Shown here in pieces: positions 18,945-27,135 of a stretch of DNA of 59,239 bases (position 1 is its first letter; each line of letters starts with the position of its first letter). The DNA is taken from assembly GCF_001440545.1 (NCBI RefSeq), contig NZ_LKHP01000012.1, positions 1 through 59,239 of the forward strand, read 5' to 3'. The DNA comes from Caloramator mitchellensis (GTDB lineage Bacteria; Bacillota; Clostridia; Clostridiales; Caloramatoraceae). Position numbers and translations under genes: made by a program. Below the pieces are notes generated by a model, which saw only the letters and a list, made by a program, of their open reading frames with translations, was not told the DNA's origin and made no database searches.

Positions 18945-19878
18945 AACCCTTTACCTCCCCTTTAACAGCCTTTGCATTATTTTTTGAATCCTTTTCACTT
19001 AATAGTTTTACAATAAGAAGTGCTGAGAGGCAGGTAACAATAAATATCATAACTCCAACGCTTGCAGCTGCTCCTATGTGTCCCTTGCTGCTTGAAAATT
19101 TCATATACATGAGTATGTTCATCGTCATAATAGAGCCATTTGGCGAACCTCGTCCATCGGTTAGCATATATGGAATGTCAAACATCTGCATTCCTCCAAC
19201 CAATGATGTAACCAAAACATAAACAAGAACAGGTCTTAATAGAGGAAGTGTTATCTTTCTAAACATCTGCCATGAATTAGCTCCATCCACCATCGCCGAT
19301 TCGTAGAAGGATGGTGAAATTGAAGTCATACCAGCCATAAGAATTATTAGTGTTGAACCAAACCACATCCACCATTGTATAAACGCTACTATTGATACTG
19401 TCCATCCGCTATGTCTAAAATACTCTATTGCATCATTAATTATGCCAAGTCTTACTGCCGCTTGATTTACAGGTCCGTAAAATGAAAAGAAGTTAAAAAA
19501 TAATACCGCAATAGTTGCAGGCATTAATATGTTTGGAAGGTAGAAAATAGTTCTCCAAAAACCTACAAATTTAATCTTTAATCTTGTGCTTGTAAACCAG
19601 ACTGCAAGAAGCATAGCTATTCCTATCTGAGGTATAAAGTTTAATAGCCATATTTTCCATGTGTTTAATAGCGATTGGATAAAAAATCTATCGTCAAATA
19701 ATTTTTTAAAGTTTTCGAATCCAATTAATTTGTATGCCTTACTCATCATGGTCATATTAGTAAAGCTAAGATAAAATGTATATACAAGCGGATAAAGGCT
19801 GAATAAAAGAAATCCAATGATAAAAGGTGCGGTAAATATATATCCATAATAATTTTTATTAATCTTCGTATTTGCCAA
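18928..19878 (-). CDS. ABC sugar permease, MalF/UgpA type
   Basis: 316 residues, six membrane helices, with the EAA loop YESAMVDGANSWQMFRKITLPLLRP (about 192-217). The start codon is TTG at 19878, with GGGTG 8 bases upstream. It lies 87 bases after the binding protein gene, and a strong hairpin stands in that gap. Partner of the MalG-type permease, with which it overlaps. The likely substrate is xylo-oligosaccharide, judged by the enzymes in the same operon. Confidence 0.92.
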   Translation of the reverse strand: MANTKINKNYYGYIFTAPFIIGFLLFSLYPLVYTFYLSFTNMTMMSKAYKLIGFENFKKLFDDRFFIQSLLNTWKIWLLNFIPQIGIAMLLAVWFTSTRLKIKFVGFWRTIFYLPNILMPATIAVLFFNFFSFYGPVNQAAVRLGIINDAIEYFRHSGWTVSIVAFIQWWMWFGSTLIILMAGMTSISPSFYESAMVDGANSWQMFRKITLPLLRPVLVYVLVTSLVGGMQMFDIPYMLTDGRGSPNGSIMTMNILMYMKFSSSKGHIGAAASVGVMIFIVTCLSALLIVKLLSEKDSKNNAKAVKGEVKGYELHN

Positions 19879-19912
19879 GGCTACTACACCCTTTCTTTTT
19901 CAATTTTACAAT

Positions 19913-19959
19913 AGGAGCTGTCTCAAAACACTCAAGTTATTTGATTTAAGACAGCTCCT
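19913..19959 (-). terminator. Intercistronic hairpin after the binding protein gene
   Basis: An 11-bp perfect stem (AGGAGCTGTCT with its complement, plus further pairs) between the solute-binding protein gene and the first permease. The T run after it is weak, so it probably reduces rather than stops transcription, or protects the upstream message so that the binding protein is made in excess. Confidence 0.65.
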
Positions 19960-19965
19960 TAAAAA

Positions 19966-21399
19966 TCATTCTACGATAAGTTCTGGTAAAGCGTTCTTTA
20001 CTGCTTCCTTGAATTGCTTTAGAGCCTGTTCTTTTGTAGCCTTTCCTGCAGCATAATTGTTAAGTGGGTCGTTTAATGCACGCTGAATAGCATCATCTGT
20101 TCCTTGAAGCAATTTCAAGCTTATATTTGGTGCAGCCTCAGCAAAGCTCTTGTATGAGTTTTGTCCTGCGAGGAATTTTGATGTTTCTGCGTTATCAAAT
20201 TGTGATGCGATTTCTTCAACAACCTTTTGGCTTGATACAAAGTCTCCAGGGCCCTGTGATAACTTGTCTCCTATTGTTGGGTCAATCTTCTTCAAGTATT
20301 CATTTGTATATGTTCCAAGTGCCCAATTTTTGAGGTTTTCTTCATCAAGAGCAACAAATTTAACGAATTCCTTTGCAAGGTCTAAGTTCTTTGTTCCCTT
20401 AACTGCTGCTACCCATGTTCCACCCCATTGATATGGCATAGGTCCATTTATACAAGCCCAGTCTCCAGCAGTATTTTTACCAACTGTCTTAGTCTTGTCA
20501 GAACCTTCAACCTTAACTTCCTTTGGAGCTGAGTTAGGCATTAAAACATATGGAAGTCCCCATGTAGGAAGAATGTATGAGAAAACTTGCTTTGGATTTC
20601 CCTTAGCATCAACAAGTGAATCGTTCATTCCAGCGAACCAACCTTCCTGCCATTGATTTGCTTGAGCTTCATAACCGTTTTGTCTGAATGATTTTGCAAC
20701 TTCAAATAGTTCATCAACCTTAGGGTCGATAACCAATTTGCCGTCAACAACCCATGGCTGTTGTCTGTTTGCAAAGAATAGGTTTGTGAAATCACCAATT
20801 GAAGCTACCATGTAGGTGTTTCCTTTTGATTTTTCCTTTATAACCTTTGCTGCTTGTTCAAATTTTTTCATATCTCCAACTATTTCTTGAATCTTTTCTG
20901 GGTCATCTGTTCCAAAATATTTCTTAGCAAGGCTTCTTCTGTAGAAGTATGCACCAGGAGTTGCCTGATATGAAAATGCCTTAACTATTCCATCATGAGT
21001 TGCCATGTCTATTGTAAATTGATATGTTTTTAGTTGTTGTGCAAGCGGGAGTAAATCTGATAAATCCTCTAAATAGTCGCTTTCAATAAATTCTCTAACA
21101 AATGACGCTTCAAGAGCGATAACGTCTGGGCCTTCCCCTGCTTGAAGAGCTGATTTTATCTTTGTCTGATATTCTCCGTTTGTCATAGGAATCATTGTGT
21201 ATTCAACTTTTATGTCAGGGTGTTTTCCTTGAAATGCTACTGCCATCGTCTTAACTTCGTCAGTAAATGACCAGATTCTAAGAACCTTTGGCTCATTTGA
21301 TTGAGTGTTGTTATTAGTTTCAGCTGACTTGTTTGAGCATCCTGCAAATAAGCTCATTAACATAAAAGCTGCCATGAGTAATGAAATTAGCTTTTTCAT
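19966..21399 (-). CDS. Sugar ABC transporter substrate-binding lipoprotein
   Basis: 477 residues. The signal peptide ends in a lipobox (LMSLFAGC, Cys about 21), followed by a Ser/Asn linker and a two-lobed SBP_bac_1 fold (LRIWSFTDEVKTMAVAFQGKHPDIKVEY at the N-lobe). It captures a sugar outside the membrane and passes it to the two permeases. It is first in the xylan operon; the start follows GGGGAGAGGGG. Abundant Trp/Tyr in the body is typical of carbohydrate-binding pockets. Confidence 0.92.
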   Translation of the reverse strand: MKKLISLLMAAFMLMSLFAGCSNKSAETNNNTQSNEPKVLRIWSFTDEVKTMAVAFQGKHPDIKVEYTMIPMTNGEYQTKIKSALQAGEGPDVIALEASFVREFIESDYLEDLSDLLPLAQQLKTYQFTIDMATHDGIVKAFSYQATPGAYFYRRSLAKKYFGTDDPEKIQEIVGDMKKFEQAAKVIKEKSKGNTYMVASIGDFTNLFFANRQQPWVVDGKLVIDPKVDELFEVAKSFRQNGYEAQANQWQEGWFAGMNDSLVDAKGNPKQVFSYILPTWGLPYVLMPNSAPKEVKVEGSDKTKTVGKNTAGDWACINGPMPYQWGGTWVAAVKGTKNLDLAKEFVKFVALDEENLKNWALGTYTNEYLKKIDPTIGDKLSQGPGDFVSSQKVVEEIASQFDNAETSKFLAGQNSYKSFAEAAPNISLKLLQGTDDAIQRALNDPLNNYAAGKATKEQALKQFKEAVKNALPELIVE

Positions 21400-21434
21400 T
21401 AATCCCCTCTCCCCTTTTAATAAATTTTGTTTAC

Positions 21435-21446
21435 GAAACCGGTTTC
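21435..21446. promoter_or_regulatory. LacI-type operator O1, just downstream of the promoter
   Basis: Perfect palindrome GAAACCGGTTTC with a central CG, the classic LacI-family shape. It lies about 16-27 bases downstream of the -10 element of the operon promoter, within the start of the transcript, and would block elongation or initiation. Confidence 0.75.
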
Positions 21447-21461
21447 CTTGTTTCTATAAAT

Positions 21462-21490
21462 ATGTTATCATACTTTTCAGAATATTTCAA
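21462..21490 (-). promoter_or_regulatory. Promoter of the xylan operon
   Basis: On the minus strand, TTGAAA (21485-21490), a 17-base spacer and TAACAT (21462-21467). It is placed between two operator-like palindromes, about 60 bases upstream of the binding protein start. Confidence 0.7.
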
Positions 21491-21492
21491 TT

Positions 21493-21510
21493 AGGAAACT
21501 TTTGTTTCCT
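21493..21510. promoter_or_regulatory. LacI-like palindrome O2 at the -35 edge
   Basis: AGGAAAC-TTTT-GTTTCCT: the same GAAAC half-sites as O1 and O3 but with the halves two bases further apart. It lies immediately upstream of the -35 hexamer. The altered spacing may mean weaker binding or a different factor. Confidence 0.5.
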
Positions 21511-21593
21511 TAATTATTTTTGTAACAATCTTTGTTTTTCGCCCCCAAATTACCATATATATGTAAAATCCATCAGATTTATGTCTATTTTTA

Positions 21594-21607
21594 GGAAACC
21601 GATTTCC
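21594..21607. promoter_or_regulatory. LacI-type operator O3, about 110 bp upstream
   Basis: GGAAACCGATTTCC, nearly the same as O1, with its centre 160 bp from that of O1. The pair could be bridged by a LacI-family tetramer or serve a divergent start. Confidence 0.65.
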
Positions 21608-21644
21608 TTATTTTATGAAAAACTTAATCTTAAGTGCCTGGCAC

Positions 21645-21677
21645 CAAAAAATAAGAAAAGCAGCCTAAGGCTGCTTT
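21645..21677 (-). terminator. Terminator of the zinc-ribbon gene
   Basis: AAGCAGCC-TTA-GGCTGCTT stem followed on the minus strand by TTCTTATTTTTT, directly after the stop codon at 21680. Confidence 0.85.
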
Positions 21678-21679
21678 AA

Positions 21680-21841
21680 TTATCTGTTGAAGTTTCTCTT
21701 TTCAGCTTTCTTTGCTCTTCTGCAATCTGGGCATCTCTTTGGTTCGTTTTCGAATCCTTTTTCCTTGTAGAAAGCTTGTTCTCCTTCAGTGAAAACGAAT
21801 TCCTTTCCACAGTCTACACAGTTTAACTTCTTGTCTGCCAT
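21680..21841 (-). CDS. Small zinc-ribbon protein (zf-trcl type)
   Basis: 53 residues from the ATG at 21841, with a GGAGG site eight bases upstream. Two CxxC knuckles (LNCVDCGKEF and KRCPDCRRAKK) should bind one zinc; the middle is FTEGEQAFYKEKGFENEP and the tail is basic (KKAEKRNFNR), as if it contacts nucleic acid or the ribosome. This is a conserved small protein of low-GC bacteria with no fixed role. It is a single gene with its own terminator. Its 5' leader contains a 13-bp sequence fully complementary to its ribosome binding site. Confidence 0.85.
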   Translation of the reverse strand: MADKKLNCVDCGKEFVFTEGEQAFYKEKGFENEPKRCPDCRRAKKAEKRNFNR

Positions 21842-21914
21842 TTTAACATTCCTCCAAAAATAATTATTTTGATTCAAAGACCCTTAATAACCATTCCCAA
21901 AGAGGAATGTTAAA
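21842..21914 (-). promoter_or_regulatory. Leader with anti-ribosome-binding-site sequence
   Basis: TTTAACATTCCTC (21842-21854) and GAGGAATGTTAAA (21902-21914) are a perfect 13-bp inverted repeat separated by 47 bases. In the minus-strand message the upstream arm can pair with the arm that contains the GGAGG of the zinc-ribbon gene and ends one base before its ATG. Pairing would close the start; melting or an alternative fold would open it. Confidence 0.7.
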
Positions 21915-22043
21915 GTCTTATTGAATACTATTTAAATATAACATACTTTAGAAAATATTACAAGCGTTTTTTAAAATTATTTTTTGTTCTTTCATCAATG
22001 TAGGTTAGGCATTAGTTGATATCGATTTGATTAATTATCCGGA

Positions 22044-23786
22044 TTATAGTTTAAAATTATCTATAGTTCTTGATAAATCCAATGCGGTTGAGGTCAAGCT
22101 CTGGGATGTTGCTGCAACCTCCTGTGAAGATGCGGACAATTCTTCTGAAGATGCCGCAACTTCCTCAGACGCTGCACTATTTTCTTCTGTAATCGCACTT
22201 ACACTATCAACCTTAACAACCACTTCTTCCTTAGCTTTATTCATCTCATCCATTTTTTCAAAAACAACAGCTATCTTAGGCACAATCTTCTCAATCGAAT
22301 TTAATATTTCTTCAAACGATTCAACAGTATTTTTAACTGACGTAGATTGATAAATTATGAAGTTTTCAACTTCATCTGATGTTTTTGTGACTTCAATAGT
22401 ATCGTTTTGTATCGAATTTATAAGTTCATTAATTTCATCTGTTGATTTTTTAGATTCTTCTGCCAGTTTTCTAACTTCATCAGCAACTACAGCAAAACCT
22501 CTGCCAGCTTCTCCTGCCCTTGCAGCCTCTATTGCTGCATTTAGTGCCAATAGGTTTGTTTGTTCTGAAATTGAATTTATAACATTTGTTATATTACCTA
22601 TTTCTTTAACTGAATTTGTTAATCCATTAATCTTTATATTCACTCTTTCAAAGGCATTCTTAATGTCATCGATAGATTTGATAAGCTCGTCCATTTCTTT
22701 CTTACCAGTATCAGCCTTGCCAGCTGTATTAACAGTTTCTTCATTTACATTTTTTAATTCTTTATATACATTTTCAATGCTATTTGTAAGTTTGTTCATC
22801 AATTCAGCAACATCCTGTAAATCGTTAGCCTGTGAAGATGAACCTTCCGCAACCTGCTGCATTGTTTTTGCAACTTCCTGGGATGAAGATGACATCTCTT
22901 CTGAAATAGCTGAAAGACCCTCAGCCTTTTCAAGGACATCATTAGCGGTAATCTTTATTTTTTCTATTATGTTCTTTTGGGTTTTAACCATGTCTATAAA
23001 GTTTCTTTGAATTTCAGCTATCTCATCGTTTGATTTTATGTCGACGCTTATATTCAGGTTGCCATTTTTAACTTCCTTCATCGATAGGGATAATTTGTTC
23101 AATGGATCTAACCTCTTGCTTAAATACCATAATATAAACAGTGAACCAACTATTAAATTTATTAAAGATATGATTATTATCATATTCAACACAGTCTTTG
23201 CTGCCTTATAAAAATCTTCATCATATGCGCCTACATTGATATACCAATCCCATGGGGCAAAATAACCAACGGCATTTGTTTTAGCCCTAACTACATTTTC
23301 CCCAGGATTTTGCCAATAGAAATGAATAATTCCATTGTTTTTGGGATTTCTACCTTCGTCAATTATCAATTTAGCTATATTATTTCCCTTTGGATCTACA
23401 GCCTTTGATATGTCATCTCCTTCTTTAAAAGGATGCATCATTTCAACTCCCTGGCTGTTTATAGCAAATATATACGCACTTATACCTAGCTCTAACTTTT
23501 CATTCAAACCTCTTGTCTTTCCATCATCCTTTTTAGGATTAAGCATCTTTGATTTAAACTCTTCCTGTGCTTCTTCTCTGGTAAGCTTTCCCTCTTGAAT
23601 GTTTTTCTCCAAAATTTCCATAAAAGCTATCGCCATGTTTACCTTGTTTTTTAAAGCTCTTTCACCTAATTCTGTTAATGATTTTTTTGCAACTGAATAT
23701 GCCATAAATCCAAGAACAGACATGCTTAATAAAACTACTGCTACAAATATCGACAACATCTTGACCTTGATACTGATTTTTTTCAT
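22044..23786 (-). CDS. Methyl-accepting chemotaxis protein with Cache sensor
   Basis: 580 residues. The first membrane helix (about 10-30) is followed by an outside single-Cache domain with the typical end [33 protein letters not shown] (do not confuse with CHASE), the second helix (about 193-215), HAMP and a long signalling coiled coil. The hairpin tip [37 protein letters not shown], near residues 400-440, binds CheA and CheW. The C-terminus has no pentapeptide tether. No che genes are in the window, so it is an orphan receptor feeding a distant chemotaxis system. Confidence 0.92.
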   Translation of the reverse strand: MKKISIKVKMLSIFVAVVLLSMSVLGFMAYSVAKKSLTELGERALKNKVNMAIAFMEILEKNIQEGKLTREEAQEEFKSKMLNPKKDDGKTRGLNEKLELGISAYIFAINSQGVEMMHPFKEGDDISKAVDPKGNNIAKLIIDEGRNPKNNGIIHFYWQNPGENVVRAKTNAVGYFAPWDWYINVGAYDEDFYKAAKTVLNMIIIISLINLIVGSLFILWYLSKRLDPLNKLSLSMKEVKNGNLNISVDIKSNDEIAEIQRNFIDMVKTQKNIIEKIKITANDVLEKAEGLSAISEEMSSSSQEVAKTMQQVAEGSSSQANDLQDVAELMNKLTNSIENVYKELKNVNEETVNTAGKADTGKKEMDELIKSIDDIKNAFERVNIKINGLTNSVKEIGNITNVINSISEQTNLLALNAAIEAARAGEAGRGFAVVADEVRKLAEESKKSTDEINELINSIQNDTIEVTKTSDEVENFIIYQSTSVKNTVESFEEILNSIEKIVPKIAVVFEKMDEMNKAKEEVVVKVDSVSAITEENSAASEEVAASSEELSASSQEVAATSQSLTSTALDLSRTIDNFKL

Positions 23787-23876
23787 TATTCATCCTCGCT
23801 TTCGTCAACTTTTTACAAAAACACAAGAATATTATAATTATTTTTTAACTTTTTGTAAATACTACTATATTTTTTA

Positions 23877-26735
23877 TTAAAAATCAGCTCTTGGTCTTCC
23901 AACATAAAACCCTTGAATATAATCGCATCCTATATGCTTTAAAATATTATATTGTTCCTCAGTTTCTATACCTTCTGCTACTACTTTAACCTTTAAACTC
24001 TTAAATAACATTATTAAACCTTCTATAACCTTTGAATCATTAGCATTTAAAAATTTATCATTTAATGATTTATCAAGTTTAACCTTGTTGATAGGAAGAT
24101 ATGTCAAATAATTAAGCGAAGAATATCCCACTCCAAAATCATCCAATGCAATAGTAATTCCCAATTTTCTCAATTCATTTAAAACATTTAAAGCTTCAGC
24201 CTTATTTTCAATCATTATGTTCTCGGTTATTTCAATCTCTATTAATCTCGGGTCAATTTGATATTCCTCAATAGCCTTTTGAACTGTAAATACAAACATG
24301 CTATCCTTAAGCTGTTTTGGAGAAACATTTATTGCAATTGGTATTTCCTTGCCTAAATTTGCACATCTTTTTATTTGTTTTACAGCTTCTTCAATTACCC
24401 ACTTCCCTATGGGGATGATTAAATTTGTCTCTTCAGCAATAGGAATAAACTTGGCTGGAGACAGATTAGAATCCTTTAGCCTTAAAAGTGCTTCATAAGA
24501 AACTATATTTTTTGTTTTAGCATCAACAACTGGCTGGTAATATAAAGCAAAACCATCTTGATTTATTGCTTTTACTAATTGATTTTCTATCTCTATATTC
24601 TCTCTAAGTTTTACAGTCATCTCATCGTGGAAGAAGATGAAGGTATTTTTACCCATAAATTTTGCTCTATACATTGCTGTATCTGCCTTCATAAGCAAAT
24701 CTTCTATAGTGAATCCATCTTTTGGAAATACCGATATGCCAATGCTTGCAGTAATGTTGAATTCTGGAGATTTCTCACTAATTTCCTGTTTAAAAGTATT
24801 TAATATCTTTTTTGCATATTTTTCTATAGTAGATTCATCATCCGCATTCTTAATGAGGATTAAAAATTCATCCCCTCCAAACCTATAGAATTTTATATTT
24901 TTATCTGTCAATGTATTGAAAACTTCTGCAACATGTTTTAATAGTTTATCTCCATATATATGACCCATAATGTCATTTATGTTTTTGAAATTATCTATAT
25001 CAAATAGCATAACAGCGCCGCTTTTTTTATTGTTCAATTCATGTGAAAGTTCCTCCACAAAAACAGCCCTGTTTGGAAGCTCAGTTAAATGGTCATAATA
25101 TGCCAATTTTTCTATTTCCTGTTCTTTTTGTTTTAGTAAAGTTGTTTCAAAAAATATTCCGAATAATTTTGTTGATTTTCCATCAATGCTTTCTATCGCT
25201 TTACCAGTCACCAACAACCAACGTATATTTCCTGATTTGTCTATTATTCTTATTTGGGTATGTATCTTATCATCTTTCTTCTGGACATATTTATAGTAAT
25301 CTTGTATTAATATTTTCTTGTCTTCAGGTTCAATTACCATGTCAAATAATTTTTTTAATGTGTTTTCACCCCTAATTTTAAATCCAACTATTTCATCGAT
25401 ATTCTCTGAGATATGCAGTTTCTTAGATGTCAAATCAAACTCCCACACCCCGCTGTTGCTTGCCTTTATTGCAAGATCATACTTTTGCTGCAGCTCTTCA
25501 AGCTTTTGTGTATAGTTTTGTATTTCATCATATTGTGCTCTAAGTTCTTCTTCAGCTGCTGTAAGCTGCTCTATAGTCGATATAAGTTCCTCATTAGCTG
25601 CAGTCAGCTCTTCTTTGCTTTCTTTAATTTCACTGAAAGATGCTGAAATTTTGTTCAATATATTGTTTATAACAGACTTAAGCCCAGAGAAATCATCATT
25701 CTTTTGTATCGGTAATCTGTATTCTATATTTTCTTCTAAATCGATTTTTTCTATGTCATCAGATAAGTTTTCTAATGGATTTTTTATTTTTTGAGCTAAA
25801 ATATATATTATTATAAAACATAATATTAAATCCAATATGATAGTGATTAAAAAATAATCAGACAGTTTCTTATAAATTTCATTCATTGATATTCCAATTG
25901 TTAAAACTCCTTGAATGGTATCTCCCTTTTTAACAGGAACTGTGACTTGCATAACTCTTATTTTAATTTCAGGATCATAAATTTCAATTGTAGAAATGCG
26001 GCGATTTAATGCGTTAATCAAGACGTTATCTTTATTTCCATAATTGACATGAATCTGATTGCTTATTCTTGCCATTTCATTCAAATTTTTATCGTAATAA
26101 ACCGCATATATAATATTCTTATCGTTTTTTAATCTATTTAACTGATTTTGATATTGAAATTTTTCTTTTAATTGATATATCTGTTCTGATAAAATACCAA
26201 CCTGAATAAAGCTACCATCGTTCCTTCTTACATATCCGTATCTTAAAAATCTAAAGGATTCTGTGTCCTTTCTTATATCTTTTTCCACCCATGCATCAAA
26301 TCCACTGTTCATAAAAAAATACGCAGGATGACCTTCAAAAACCTTTGCCCCAACATATTCATCTATAGTAGAATTTAGAATTTCTCCTTCCCTACTAAAA
26401 AGGTTGATTTCAAACACATTAAGTTTTGAGGCTAATTCCCTTAATCTCTCGTTATTTATATTTTTTTCGCTTAATATCACTGCTTTTCCAACTACTATTA
26501 TTTTATCCTCTATTATTGAATCAATTACATCCATAGAAGCAGAATTATTTTCTATTTGATTTGAAAATTCGTTTGCAATTCTAGTCCCAAAATCTTTTGT
26601 ATTATTAAGCACAAGAGTTCTTCCTACTTTATACGTTACTGCTCCCAAAGTAGCAAGTGAAACAAAAACAATCAATATAGGAATTATAGTCAGGCTTTTC
26701 AAATTAATTATTTTTGTCTTATTCTTTAAATCCAT
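23877..26735 (-). CDS. Cache-PAS-GGDEF-EAL c-di-GMP enzyme
   Basis: 952 residues. Membrane helices near 16-36 and 285-307 flank an outside Cache-like sensor. A HAMP-like stretch, a coiled coil (about 365-415, TAANEELISTIEQLTAAEEEL) and a PAS (about 415-535) follow. GGDEF is intact near 617 (RFGGDEFLILIKN), as is EAL (SYEALLRLKD near 745, ALDDFGVGYSSLNYL, VVAEGIET, GFYVGRP). Both synthesis and breakdown of c-di-GMP look possible. It is a single-gene unit with its own promoter (TTGAAT-17-TATAAT). The start follows AAGGAG. Confidence 0.92.
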   Translation of the reverse strand: MDLKNKTKIINLKSLTIIPILIVFVSLATLGAVTYKVGRTLVLNNTKDFGTRIANEFSNQIENNSASMDVIDSIIEDKIIVVGKAVILSEKNINNERLRELASKLNVFEINLFSREGEILNSTIDEYVGAKVFEGHPAYFFMNSGFDAWVEKDIRKDTESFRFLRYGYVRRNDGSFIQVGILSEQIYQLKEKFQYQNQLNRLKNDKNIIYAVYYDKNLNEMARISNQIHVNYGNKDNVLINALNRRISTIEIYDPEIKIRVMQVTVPVKKGDTIQGVLTIGISMNEIYKKLSDYFLITIILDLILCFIIIYILAQKIKNPLENLSDDIEKIDLEENIEYRLPIQKNDDFSGLKSVINNILNKISASFSEIKESKEELTAANEELISTIEQLTAAEEELRAQYDEIQNYTQKLEELQQKYDLAIKASNSGVWEFDLTSKKLHISENIDEIVGFKIRGENTLKKLFDMVIEPEDKKILIQDYYKYVQKKDDKIHTQIRIIDKSGNIRWLLVTGKAIESIDGKSTKLFGIFFETTLLKQKEQEIEKLAYYDHLTELPNRAVFVEELSHELNNKKSGAVMLFDIDNFKNINDIMGHIYGDKLLKHVAEVFNTLTDKNIKFYRFGGDEFLILIKNADDESTIEKYAKKILNTFKQEISEKSPEFNITASIGISVFPKDGFTIEDLLMKADTAMYRAKFMGKNTFIFFHDEMTVKLRENIEIENQLVKAINQDGFALYYQPVVDAKTKNIVSYEALLRLKDSNLSPAKFIPIAEETNLIIPIGKWVIEEAVKQIKRCANLGKEIPIAINVSPKQLKDSMFVFTVQKAIEEYQIDPRLIEIEITENIMIENKAEALNVLNELRKLGITIALDDFGVGYSSLNYLTYLPINKVKLDKSLNDKFLNANDSKVIEGLIMLFKSLKVKVVAEGIETEEQYNILKHIGCDYIQGFYVGRPRADF

Positions 26736-26797
26736 ATACTTCTCCTTTTTGACGAAATATATTAATTTTCACTTTTATTCGATATTTATTAGATTTA

Positions 26798-26829
26798 TTA
26801 TAAAATAAATATTTTCCTTATTCAATATT
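26798..26829 (-). promoter_or_regulatory. Promoter of the GGDEF-EAL gene
   Basis: On the minus strand, TTGAAT, a 17-base spacer and TATAAT, about 65-95 bases upstream of the start codon at 26735. Good match to the housekeeping sigma pattern. Confidence 0.65.
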
Positions 26830-26893
26830 TTGGAGTCTTAATTTTGGAAGTAAATTTGTCGAAAAATAATCATTCTACAAATTATTTTATATA

Positions 26894-26921
26894 TTGACAT
26901 ATTTTGCACGAGTAATATAAT
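26894..26921 (+). promoter_or_regulatory. Consensus promoter on the plus strand, driving a candidate small RNA
   Basis: TTGACA (26894-26899), 16-base spacer, TATAAT (26916-26921): both hexamers are perfect. No plus-strand protein gene follows. A terminator-like hairpin lies about 80 bases downstream. Confidence 0.7.
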
Positions 26922-26927
26922 ATTATT

Positions 26928-27058
26928 AAGAAGAATTTATCAATAAATATTTACTATTCGCAACTCACATGACATTGATATATGTTCACCAACCCCATAT
27001 TTTGCTGGCATGAACTTTCCTCCGAAACCCCAATGTATAGTTTATGCCAGCTTTTCTT
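26928..27058 (+). ncRNA. Candidate trans-acting small RNA, about 130 nt
   Basis: A perfect TTGACA/TATAAT promoter on the plus strand precedes this stretch. It ends in a 12-of-13-bp hairpin (GCTGGCATGAACT at 27004-27016, AGTTTATGCCAGC at 27039-27051) followed by TTTTCTTT. The hairpin loop holds TTTCCTCCGAAACCCC and a second C-rich patch, CACCAACCCC, precedes the stem. C-rich single strands facing ribosome binding sites are common in Gram-positive regulatory RNAs. Alternative: read on the other strand, GGAGG and ATG at 27011 open a 23-codon frame (MPAKYGVGEHISMS...) ending at 26940, with the start inside the same hairpin. I favour the RNA because of the promoter. Confidence 0.5.
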
Positions 27059-27100
27059 TAAAAAATCCCCCTATTCTCTTTTTTCTCCCCTCAATTTATA

Positions 27101-27131
27101 AAAGGTTCCTTTATCGAATAAAGGAACCTTC
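27101..27131 (-). terminator. Terminator of the MBL-fold hydrolase gene
   Basis: AAGGTTCCTTTAT-cga-ATAAAGGAACCTT, a 13-bp perfect stem just after the stop at 27136, followed on the minus strand by TTTATAAATT. The same stem could also stop transcription from the left. Confidence 0.8.
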
Positions 27132-27135
27132 TGTT

